A DNA stretch of 15,517 nt, from positions 1 to 15,517 of the forward strand of contig CAAGLV010000050.1 in assembly GCA_900770875.1 (NCBI GenBank). Reading direction: 5' to 3'. The position numbers and the translations under genes were made by a program. This stretch comes from Flavobacteriales bacterium (GTDB lineage Bacteria; Bacteroidota; Bacteroidia; Flavobacteriales; Weeksellaceae). This document shows positions 1 through 6,969 of the stretch, piece by piece. Within the stretch, counting starts at the first letter, position 1; the number at the start of each line of letters is the position of its first letter. The notes below the pieces were generated by a model. That model was given only the letters and a program-made list of their open reading frames with translations. It had not been told where the DNA came from and did no database searches.

Positions 1-320
1 CCAGCTTTCATAAATTGAGCGTTATCGATTAATTCTTTGTTTAAATAAACTTGAGAGAAATCGTCATTATTCATGAAATGGAAACCGTTATCATCTTCGT
101 ATAAATATTGATAGTTACGAGTTTCTACACGAACTTCATCAATTTTATGACCAGCAGAAAATGTATTGTCTAAAACTTTTCCGTTAGTTAATGATTTTAA
201 TTTTGTTCTTACGAAAGCTGGACCTTTACCTGGTTTAACGTGTAAGAACTCGATAATTTTGTATGTATCGTTGTTAAAGTTGATACATAAACCTTTTCTA
301 ATGTCAGCAGTTGTTGCCAT
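1..320 (-). CDS. efp: Elongation factor P, N-terminal part (cut by window edge)
   Basis: EF-P binds between the ribosomal P and E sites and relieves stalling at proline runs. The reverse complement of bases 1-320 translates from an ATG (bases 318-320) into 106 complete residues of the usual ~188; the C-terminus lies beyond base 1. The KOW-like N-terminal domain is clear, with the tip loop KPGKGPA at residues 29-35 and the tip lysine at K32. That loop is the palindromic form known from a subfamily that works without lysine modification. The gene is last in the lpxD, lpxC-fabZ, lpxA series, 21 bases after lpxA, so it probably shares their transcript. The 21-base spacer is A/T-rich and has no Shine-Dalgarno match, as is usual in Bacteroidota. 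Family assignment is firm; the lack of modification is inference. Confidence 0.95.
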   Translation of the reverse strand, partial: MATTADIRKGLCINFNNDTYKIIEFLHVKPGKGPAFVRTKLKSLTNGKVLDNTFSAGHKIDEVRVETRNYQYLYEDDNGFHFMNNDDFSQVYLNKELIDNAQFMKA

Positions 321-341
321 TTAAGTTTTAATTTATAAGTT

Positions 342-1136
342 TTATGATCCCGATGTATATCCTTGCATGATACCACGATCGCTCGAATTAATGAAGTCTA
401 AAATAACTTCGCGATAGTGTGAGTTTGGAAATTTCTCTAAAATTTGCTCGATAGCTTGAGATACATTATTATTTTGTTGATATAAAATACGGTATATACC
501 TTGTATTTCGTAAATTTCTTCTGAACTAAATCCTTTTCTTCTAAGTCCAATTGCATTTACTCCTGCATATGAAACTGGATTTTTTGCTGCTTTTACATAC
601 GGAGGTACATCTTTACGTACTTGTGTAGCACCAGCAATAAATGCGTGTTCTCCAATTTTTGTAAATTGATGAACGGCACTATATCCTCCGATAAATGCAT
701 TATCTCCTACTTCTATATGACCAGCTAAACCAACAGAGTTAACAATAACAACGTTATTACCTATAACACAATCATGTGCTATATGCGCTGTTGCCATAAT
801 CAAACAGTTATCACCAATTTTTGTATACCCCAAGGCATTAGTTCCTTTATTTACAGTAACACACTCTCTAATAGTTGTATTATCACCAATAAAAGTTAAT
901 GTTTTTTCTCCTTCGTATTTTAAATCTTGTGGCTCTCCTGAAATAACAGTCCCTGGATAAATCTTACAATTTTTTCCAATTCTTGATCCTTCCATAATCG
1001 TTACATTTGGACCAATCCAAGTGCCTTCACCGATTTCAACATCATTCATTACAGTTGAGAAAGGACTTATTGTTACATTTTCACCAATTATTGCAGTTGG
1101 ATGAACATAAGCCATCGGATAATTCATAACTTCCAT
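342..1136 (-). CDS. lpxA: UDP-N-acetylglucosamine acyltransferase LpxA
   Basis: LpxA transfers a hydroxyacyl chain from acyl-ACP to the 3-OH of UDP-GlcNAc, the first step of lipid A synthesis, in the cytoplasm. The 264 residues match the family length (~262). Hexapeptide repeats forming a left-handed beta helix run from about residue 10 to 190, followed by a helical C-terminal domain. The loop GEPQDLKYEGE (67-77) and the motif HIAHD (118-122) are present; H121 aligns with catalytic His125 of E. coli, and the conserved LAGH motif follows. Three in-frame ATGs exist near the start (residues 1, 4 and 8). The first is five bases past the lpxC-fabZ stop; the second (MNYP...) fits relatives about as well. 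The tight spacing implies cotranscription with lpxC-fabZ upstream and efp downstream. Confidence 0.97.
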   Translation of the reverse strand: MEVMNYPMAYVHPTAIIGENVTISPFSTVMNDVEIGEGTWIGPNVTIMEGSRIGKNCKIYPGTVISGEPQDLKYEGEKTLTFIGDNTTIRECVTVNKGTNALGYTKIGDNCLIMATAHIAHDCVIGNNVVIVNSVGLAGHIEVGDNAFIGGYSAVHQFTKIGEHAFIAGATQVRKDVPPYVKAAKNPVSYAGVNAIGLRRKGFSSEEIYEIQGIYRILYQQNNNVSQAIEQILEKFPNSHYREVILDFINSSDRGIMQGYTSGS

Positions 1137-1141
1137 TTCTT

Positions 1142-2530
1142 TTATTCTTTAGTAATAACAGCCATCATCTCTGCTTCTACAGCAATCGAGTTACCTACAT
1201 ATCCATAACCTTGCATATGTACAATTCCTCTTCTAATTGGCTCTAATAATTCTAATTTAAAGACTAGTGTATCTCCTGGAACTACTTTTCTTTTAAATTT
1301 AGCATTTTCAATTTTCATGAAGTAAGTAGAATAATCTTGTGGATTTTCTAATTCTCCTAATATTAATAACCCACCTAACTGAGCCATCGCTTCTATTTGT
1401 AATACTCCTGGCATTACTGGTTCTTTTGGGAAATGTCCAACAAAGAATGGTTCGTTCATCGTTACATTTTTCACCCCAACTAATTCAGTTGCTGTTTTAG
1501 AAATTACTTTATCAATTAATAAAAACGGCGGACGGTGTGGTAATAATTTTATAATATCATTAATATCATAAACTGGTTCTGCATTTAAATCAAACTCAGG
1601 AATTTTATTTCTTTGAGCTAATTTAATTTGTTTACTTAATTTTTTTGCAAAATTAGTATTGGTATGATGTCCTGGTTTTGTAGCAATAATCTTAGCTTTT
1701 AATTTTTTCCCGATTAATGCTAAATCTCCTACAACATCTAATAATTTATGTCGTGCAGCCTCGTTTGGATAATGTAACGTTAAATGATCTAAAATTCCGT
1801 TTGGACGTATTGCTACATCTTCGCGGTTAAATGCTTTGCATAAACGTTCTTTTGTTTCGGGTGTAATTTCTTTATCTACATATACAATAGCGTTATCTAA
1901 ATCACCTCCTTTAACTAATCCTGCGGCTAGTAACTGTTCTAATTCGTGTAAAAAGCAAAAAGTGCGAGCTTGAGAAATATCTTTCTTAAAGTTTTTTATC
2001 GAATTTAATGTAGCATTTTGTGTACCTAAAACTTTTGTACCAAAGTCTACCATTGCTGTTACTTGATATTCGTCGGCAGGAATTGCTGTAATTTCTGAAC
2101 CAGTTTCGGGATCTACGTATGTTACAATTTCTTTAATTTTAAAATACTCGCGATCTTTATCTTGTTCTACTATCCCAGCTTCTTCTATTGCTTCGACAAA
2201 ATATTTAGAAGAACCGTCCATAATTGGTGGTTCTGCATTATCAATTTCGATATAACAGTTATCAATATCCATACCAACTAAAGCAGCTAAAACGTGCTCT
2301 GTTGTATGTACTTTAACTCCTTTTTTCTCTAAAGTTGTACCTCTCGCTGTGCTTACTACATATTGTGCATCAGCTTCTACTTGTGGATTACCTTCTAGAT
2401 CTGTTCTTACAAAAACAAATCCTGTATCTACATCTGCAGGTTTAAAGGTTAAAGTTACATCGTTACCTGTATGTAACCCAACGCCAGAAAGAACAACTTC
2501 TTTCGCTAAAGTTTTTTGCTTATCAGACAT
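1142..2530 (-). CDS. lpxC/fabZ: Bifunctional UDP-3-O-acyl-GlcNAc deacetylase / hydroxyacyl-ACP dehydratase
   Basis: This is one 462-residue protein with two enzymes. Residues ~1-310 are LpxC, the zinc deacetylase of the committed lipid A step. E78 is the catalytic base, H79, H261 and D265 bind zinc (EH and HKLLD motifs), and H288 is the catalytic histidine in GHHTNTN. Residues ~320-462 are FabZ, a hot-dog-fold dehydratase of fatty-acid elongation, with HRPPFLLID at 332-340, catalytic H366 in GHFP, and E380 in GVLQIEAMAQ. The linker is short and the frame unbroken, so this is a true fusion, as known across Bacteroidota. Both enzymes draw on the hydroxyacyl-ACP pool, so fusion may tie lipid A and phospholipid supply together (inference). 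The ATG start lies six bases past the lpxD stop, within a tight operon. Confidence 0.97.
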   Translation of the reverse strand: MSDKQKTLAKEVVLSGVGLHTGNDVTLTFKPADVDTGFVFVRTDLEGNPQVEADAQYVVSTARGTTLEKKGVKVHTTEHVLAALVGMDIDNCYIEIDNAEPPIMDGSSKYFVEAIEEAGIVEQDKDREYFKIKEIVTYVDPETGSEITAIPADEYQVTAMVDFGTKVLGTQNATLNSIKNFKKDISQARTFCFLHELEQLLAAGLVKGGDLDNAIVYVDKEITPETKERLCKAFNREDVAIRPNGILDHLTLHYPNEAARHKLLDVVGDLALIGKKLKAKIIATKPGHHTNTNFAKKLSKQIKLAQRNKIPEFDLNAEPVYDINDIIKLLPHRPPFLLIDKVISKTATELVGVKNVTMNEPFFVGHFPKEPVMPGVLQIEAMAQLGGLLILGELENPQDYSTYFMKIENAKFKRKVVPGDTLVFKLELLEPIRRGIVHMQGYGYVGNSIAVEAEMMAVITKE

Positions 2531-2536
2531 TAACTT

Positions 2537-3562
2537 TTACTTTTGTTTGATTTCTTTTTCGATTTGATCAATACGTTTTACATATTCCGGAAACTTACGG
2601 AAATGTACATATGATTTTCTAAAATCAGATGCATTCATAGCCGGTGTTCCGTATACTTGTTGCCCATCTTTTACATCAGCATTAATTCCTGATTGCGCTT
2701 GAGCTTGTACAAAGTTACCAATTTTTATGTGACCTACAATCCCTACTTGTCCTCCTATCATACAATTTCTACCAACTTTTGTAGATCCTGCTATACCTGA
2801 TTGTGATGCAATAACTGTATTTTCACCAATTTGTACGTTATGTGCGATTTGGATTTGATTATCCAATTTAACACCTTTTTTTATGATTGTAGATCCCATT
2901 GTTGCACGATCTATTGTAGATCCCGATCCAATTTCTACATCATCTTCGATAATTACATTCCCAATTTGTGGAATTTTATCGTAAGATCCGTCTGGTTTAG
3001 GTGCAAATCCAAAGCCGTCAGATCCTATTACAACATTTGCATGGATAATACAGTTAGCTCCAATAACACAACCTTCGTAAACTTGTGTACCAGAGTAAAT
3101 AATCGTATTATCAGCAATTTGTACATTGTCTCCAATTGTACAGTTTGGATATATTTTTACGTTGTTTCCTAATTTTACATTGGCTCCGATGTAGCTAAAA
3201 CTTCCTAAATAAATGTTTTCGCCTAAGGTAGCTGTTTCAGAAACACGTGTATATTCTTCTATTCCTACTTTATTATTTTTTATCGTATTGTAATGGTTTA
3301 ATAAAATAGTAAAAGCATGGTATGCATCATCAACTACAATTAAACTTGCTTGAATTGGTTGTGATGGTTTAAAATCTTTACTAACTATTACAACAGACGA
3401 TTTTGTTGTATAGATATATTCTTCGTACTTCGGATTTGCTAAAAAAGAAATACAACCTTCAGCACCTTCTTCAATCTTAGCTAAAGTCCATACTTCTGCT
3501 TCAGTATTTCCTTTAACTTCCCCGTTTAATAAATTTGCAATCTCTGCAGCTTTAAATTTCAT
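2537..3562 (-). CDS. lpxD: UDP-3-O-acyl-glucosamine N-acyltransferase LpxD
   Basis: LpxD adds the second, N-linked hydroxyacyl chain to UDP-3-O-acyl-glucosamine, after LpxC. With the ATG at 3562 the product is 341 residues, close to the usual ~340. The N-terminal uridine-binding domain covers about residues 1-100 and includes FLANPKY. Hexapeptide repeats follow from about 105 to 300, with the GSDGFGF motif and QIAHN, whose histidine (H241) aligns with catalytic His239 of E. coli. An in-frame TTG lies three codons upstream (3571), but it overlaps the likely -7 promoter box, and MKFKA is the normal family beginning, so the ATG is preferred. First gene of the lpxD, lpxC-fabZ, lpxA, efp run; an HD-domain gene lies 72 bases upstream on the same strand. 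Confidence 0.96.
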   Translation of the reverse strand: MKFKAAEIANLLNGEVKGNTEAEVWTLAKIEEGAEGCISFLANPKYEEYIYTTKSSVVIVSKDFKPSQPIQASLIVVDDAYHAFTILLNHYNTIKNNKVGIEEYTRVSETATLGENIYLGSFSYIGANVKLGNNVKIYPNCTIGDNVQIADNTIIYSGTQVYEGCVIGANCIIHANVVIGSDGFGFAPKPDGSYDKIPQIGNVIIEDDVEIGSGSTIDRATMGSTIIKKGVKLDNQIQIAHNVQIGENTVIASQSGIAGSTKVGRNCMIGGQVGIVGHIKIGNFVQAQAQSGINADVKDGQQVYGTPAMNASDFRKSYVHFRKFPEYVKRIDQIEKEIKQK

Positions 3563-3568
3563 ATCCTG

Positions 3569-3599
3569 CAAAATTAAGTATTTTTATTCACTTTCTAAA
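3569..3599 (-). promoter_or_regulatory. Probable lpxD promoter (near-leaderless)
   Basis: On the minus strand a perfect TAnnTTTG -7 box (TAATTTTG, 3576 to 3569) follows a TTTA at 3599-3596 with a 19-base gap, close to the Bacteroidota TTTG/TAnnTTTG pattern. Transcription would begin only one to a few bases before the ATG at 3562. It would give the lpx genes a promoter separate from the HD gene. The -33 box is imperfect. Confidence 0.45.
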
Positions 3600-3634
3600 G
3601 TTTTTGTAAAAGAAGTTAACATTTTTGTCAAAAA

Positions 3635-4846
3635 TCATTTTTTAGGAATCGAATGGTAATGATACTTAATTACTTTTTGCAATAATATACTTCTTAACAA
3701 ACTTCTTGGCGTTTCTGTAATCTCTTCGATATCACCATTTTTAAACATAAATTTTATCGGATTTTTTAACGGTTGATAAGGTGTAATTTCGATTTCGGTT
3801 TGCTGTACAAAATAGCTAGCATCCGATATATTTAATACATTTTTAACGCGTTCTTGCTCTTTAAAAATCTCTGTTTCTGGTAAAGGTTCTAATAGAACAA
3901 CCGATTTAGGAAGTCTTCTTTCGATAATAGATTTGGCTAAAATCGATAAAATAATATCATCATGAAATTGCCATTCTTTGATTGCCGACATAATATCAGC
4001 ATCGTCTAATTGCACAAAAAGTTCTAATCCTTTATCGGATAATTTACCTTTTTCGTTACCTTTTAAAAAGTAGCTAAAAGCAGACGACGAAAATAATTTT
4101 TCGCCTGCAGCAGTTAATTCTTTTGCGCGTCGTAATACCTGAATCAAATAATTTTCGGCCGAAAAAGATGTTTTATGTAAATAAACATTATTGTACATAA
4201 ATAATCTGGCCATCAAAAATTTTTCGACCGACGAAATTCCTTTAGCATCAATTACCAAATCGTTATTGCAAACATTCATCATCGAGATAATTCGTTCGGG
4301 ATTTATATTTCCTTCTACAACACCTGTAAAAAAACTGTCGCGTTTTAAATAATCTAAACGATCTACATCTACCTGGCTCGAAACTAATTGGCTTAAAAAT
4401 CGCTTTTTATATTGTCCTTTAAAAATTTGGATTGCTAAAGTTAATTCGCCATTAAATTCATCGTTTAATTTTTCCATCATTTGCAGCGATAAAGATTCGT
4501 GATGCGAACCATCAATAATCGAATATTCTAACGAATGCGAAAATGGGCCATGTCCTAAATCGTGTAATAAAATGGCAACGTAAACCGCCTTTTCTTCTTC
4601 AGCCGTAATTTCAACTCCTTTTTCAATCAAAACCTTAACTGCATTTTGCATCAAATGCATGCAACCTAAAGCGTGATTAAAGCGCGAATGTTTTGCGCCT
4701 GGATAAACCAACTCGGTTAAACCTGTCTGAGAAATTTTACGTAATCGCTGAAAATATCTATGTTGTATTATAGCATAAACCAATGCATTTGGAATTGTAA
4801 TTACACCATGCACAGGATCGTTTATAATCTTAAATTTATTTTTCAT
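3635..4846 (-). CDS. HD-domain phosphohydrolase (SAMHD1/dGTPase-like)
   Basis: A cytoplasmic metal-dependent HD-superfamily phosphohydrolase of the YwfO/SAMHD1-like group, whose known members hydrolyse dNTPs or related nucleotides. The substrate of this one cannot be read from sequence. The 403 residues begin with a conserved DPVHG (10-14). The metal site is complete: H57 in RFNHALG, H95-D96 in HDLGHGPFSH, and D162 in VDVDRLDYLKRD. The C-terminal ~200 residues are helical, as in the family. Starts at an ATG and ends with TGA. It reads divergently from porX, and lpxD follows 72 bases downstream on the same strand, so read-through into the lipid A genes is possible. No frameshift or missing residue. 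Confidence 0.88.
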   Translation of the reverse strand: MKNKFKIINDPVHGVITIPNALVYAIIQHRYFQRLRKISQTGLTELVYPGAKHSRFNHALGCMHLMQNAVKVLIEKGVEITAEEEKAVYVAILLHDLGHGPFSHSLEYSIIDGSHHESLSLQMMEKLNDEFNGELTLAIQIFKGQYKKRFLSQLVSSQVDVDRLDYLKRDSFFTGVVEGNINPERIISMMNVCNNDLVIDAKGISSVEKFLMARLFMYNNVYLHKTSFSAENYLIQVLRRAKELTAAGEKLFSSSAFSYFLKGNEKGKLSDKGLELFVQLDDADIMSAIKEWQFHDDIILSILAKSIIERRLPKSVVLLEPLPETEIFKEQERVKNVLNISDASYFVQQTEIEITPYQPLKNPIKFMFKNGDIEEITETPRSLLRSILLQKVIKYHYHSIPKK

Positions 4847-4874
4847 AAACTTTTAAAAAGTTAAACTTTTACAA

Positions 4875-4904
4875 CAAAGATATTGATTTATACTAAAGCT
4901 TAAA
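4875..4904 (-). promoter_or_regulatory. Probable promoter of the HD-domain gene
   Basis: The minus strand carries a perfect TAnnTTTG -7 box, TATCTTTG, at 4882-4875. An imperfect -33 element (TTTA, 4904-4901) lies 18 bases upstream. The predicted leader to the ATG at 4846 is about 24 bases. The same eight bases form the porX -7 box on the other strand. Confidence 0.42.
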
Positions 4905-4944
4905 CCTTTAATAGTATTTTAAGAATCTAAATTGGATTTTTAGC

Positions 4945-4959
4945 TATCTTTGAAAGATA
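4945..4959 (+). promoter_or_regulatory. porX -7 box inside a 15-base dyad
   Basis: TATCTTTG at 4945-4952 is a perfect TAnnTTTG -7 box. It is the left part of TATCTTTGAAAGATA, a perfect inverted repeat with 7-base arms around a central G. The dyad covers the expected transcription start, so a bound dimer would block initiation. No good TTTG -33 box is seen at the usual distance. The predicted leader to the porX ATG at 4995 is about 38 bases. Confidence 0.45.
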
Positions 4960-4994
4960 CCGCAACAAACAATAAAATAAACATAAATAATTAT

Positions 4995-6548
4995 ATGCCA
5001 ATAAAAATTCTTTGGGTAGACGACGAAATTAATCTACTAAAACCGCATTTATTATTTCTAGAAAAGAAAGGATACCAAACTTTTACATCAAATAATGCAA
5101 CAGATGCTATAGAAATGATCGAAAACGAAAATTATGATGCTGTATTAATTGATGAAAACATGCCTGGTATGAGTGGCCTAGAAGCGCTGCCAAAAATTAA
5201 AGAAATTAAACCAAATCTTCCGATAATTATGGTAACAAAATCCGAGGAAGAACATATTATGGAAGATGCCATTGGTAAACATATTTCTGATTATTTAATT
5301 AAACCAGTTAATCCAAACCAAATTCTTTTAAGTTTAAAAAAGATTTTAGATAGTAATAAAATTATATCAGAGAAAACCATCATCAATTATCAACAAGAAT
5401 TTAGAAATATCTCGATGGATATTATGAATGCACGCGATTTTGAAGATTGGGAAAACGTTTACAAAAAATTAGTTTCGTGGGAATTAGAGTTAGAAAACAT
5501 CGAAGATCAAACACTAATTAATATTATCGAAACACAAAAAAAAGATGCCAATGCTTCTTTCTTTAAATTTATCGAAAAAAATTACGAAGATTGGCTAAAT
5601 GGAACTGAAGAAGCTCCTATCCTATCGCCAAATGCATTTAGTCAATTGGTAAAACCACATTTAGCAAACAACGAAAAAGTGTTACTAATTTTGGTAGATA
5701 ATTTACGCTACGATCAGTGGAAAACGATAGAACCTATTTTTAGTAAATATTATAATCAAGAAAACGAAAATCTATATTATAGTATCTTACCATCTGCAAC
5801 ACAATATGCACGTAACGCATTTTTTGCAGGATTAATGCCTTTAGAAATCGAAAAAAAATATCCCGAATATTGGCTTAACGATACCGACGAAGGCAACAAA
5901 AATATGCACGAAAAAGATTTGTTGGCCGAACAATTAAAACGCATTGGACTTGGTAAAAAAACGTTTCATTATTTTAAAATCTTAAACACCGAATTCGAAA
6001 AGAAAACAGCCGACGATTTTAACAAATACAAAAACAACGACTTAAATGTAATTGTATACAACTTTATCGATATCCTTTCGCACGCAAAAACCGATAATAA
6101 AATTGTAAGCGAAATGATACGCGACGATAAAACTTACCGATCGATTACAAAACTTTGGTTCGAAAATTCGTACCTTTTAAATATCGTAAAAAAAGCGGCC
6201 GAAGAAGGAATTAAAATTATTGTAACAACCGACCACGGAACAATTTTCGTTAAAGAACCAACAAAAGTAATTGGCGATAAAGAATCGAGCACCAATTTAC
6301 GTTACAAATTAGGCCGACAATTACAATACGACCCAAAAGATGTTTTTGCTATCGACCAACCAGAAAAATTTCTTTTACCTAAGGTTAATGTAACATCTAA
6401 ATATATCTTTGCAAAAGAAAACTTATTTTTAACTTATCCTAAAAATTACAATCATTTTGTAAATTATTACAAGGATACTTATCAGCACGGCGGAATTTCT
6501 TTAGAAGAAATGATAATTCCGTTAGCTGTACTAACACCAAAAAAATAA
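4995..6548 (+). CDS. porX: PorX: response regulator with PglZ (alkaline-phosphatase-fold) output domain
   Basis: PorX is the two-component regulator of the type IX secretion system in Bacteroidota. In Porphyromonas it works with PorY and the sigma factor SigP, and its PglZ domain is a zinc enzyme reported to cleave cyclic oligonucleotides. The receiver domain covers ~1-120: acid pair D9-D10, phospho-acceptor D53, T81 and K103. A helical linker spans ~125-205. The PglZ domain (~225-517) keeps the metal-binding pattern: D235 in VDNLRYD, T269 in SATQ, D359 and H363 in FIDILSH, D413-H414 in TTDHG and H498 in QHGGISLEE. An in-frame TTG at 4950 would add 15 residues but falls in the promoter box, so the ATG beginning MPIKILWVDD is chosen (517 residues). 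First gene of a run with tsaE, ald and a small gene. No sensor kinase is in view. Confidence 0.94.
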   Translation: MPIKILWVDDEINLLKPHLLFLEKKGYQTFTSNNATDAIEMIENENYDAVLIDENMPGMSGLEALPKIKEIKPNLPIIMVTKSEEEHIMEDAIGKHISDYLIKPVNPNQILLSLKKILDSNKIISEKTIINYQQEFRNISMDIMNARDFEDWENVYKKLVSWELELENIEDQTLINIIETQKKDANASFFKFIEKNYEDWLNGTEEAPILSPNAFSQLVKPHLANNEKVLLILVDNLRYDQWKTIEPIFSKYYNQENENLYYSILPSATQYARNAFFAGLMPLEIEKKYPEYWLNDTDEGNKNMHEKDLLAEQLKRIGLGKKTFHYFKILNTEFEKKTADDFNKYKNNDLNVIVYNFIDILSHAKTDNKIVSEMIRDDKTYRSITKLWFENSYLLNIVKKAAEEGIKIIVTTDHGTIFVKEPTKVIGDKESSTNLRYKLGRQLQYDPKDVFAIDQPEKFLLPKVNVTSKYIFAKENLFLTYPKNYNHFVNYYKDTYQHGGISLEEMIIPLAVLTPKK

Positions 6549-6550
6549 AA

Positions 6551-6955
6551 ATGGAATTTCAAATTAATAATTTAGAACAACTTCCTGCAATTGCGAACGA
6601 AGTACTAAAACATATTCAATATAAATTAATATGTTTCGAAGGAGAAATGGGAGCAGGAAAAACAACTTTTATTAAAGAATTTGTAAATTTATTGGGAACA
6701 GACGATGATATATCTAGTCCAACATTTTCTATCGTAAACGAATACGACACCGAAAAAGGCAAAGTTTATCATTTTGATTTTTATCGCTTAAACGATGAAG
6801 AAGAAGCTTTAGATTTTGGAATCGAAGATTACTTTTACTCGGATGCATATTGCTTAATGGAATGGCCTTCGAGAATAGAAAATTTAATCCCAGAAGAACA
6901 TCATACCATTACAATCGAAAATAAAAACGGAACTCGTATCTTAACACTTAAATAA
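6551..6955 (+). CDS. tsaE: tRNA threonylcarbamoyladenosine biosynthesis ATPase TsaE
   Basis: TsaE is the small ATPase that works with TsaB and TsaD to complete the t6A modification at A37 of ANN-decoding tRNAs in the cytoplasm. The 134 residues fit the family length (~135-155). Walker A is at residues 31-39 (GEMGAGKTT, K37). SSPTF follows at 56-60, then the HFDFYRL motif (D76) and MEWP (E104, W105), all typical. The ATG lies two bases after the porX stop, so cotranslation from one mRNA is likely. The link with porX is genomic; no functional tie is evident. The tsaB and tsaD partners are not in this window. Confidence 0.94.
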   Translation: MEFQINNLEQLPAIANEVLKHIQYKLICFEGEMGAGKTTFIKEFVNLLGTDDDISSPTFSIVNEYDTEKGKVYHFDFYRLNDEEEALDFGIEDYFYSDAYCLMEWPSRIENLIPEEHHTITIENKNGTRILTLK

Positions 6956-6969
6956 AATCATCTTTTATT

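Noticed and set aside
2349..2567. Plus-strand open frame opposite lpxC-fabZ
   Set aside because: It lies entirely over well-conserved lpxC codons on the other strand; composition and lack of any motif mark it as a shadow.
2831..3172. Plus-strand open frame of 113 codons opposite lpxD
   Set aside because: It mirrors the hexapeptide repeats of lpxD, is rich in Tyr, Cys and Asn, and has no promoter or family resemblance.
3635..4846. HD phosphohydrolase as an antiviral dNTPase or part of a nucleotide-signal defence system
   Set aside because: It sits in a housekeeping block beside lipid A genes, with no cyclase, effector or mobile-element signs; the family is a widespread core type.
4995..6548. 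PglZ domain as a sign of a BREX or Pgl phage-defence system
   Set aside because: The domain is fused to a receiver domain in the PorX arrangement, and no brxC, pglX, pglW or brxL-like gene is nearby.
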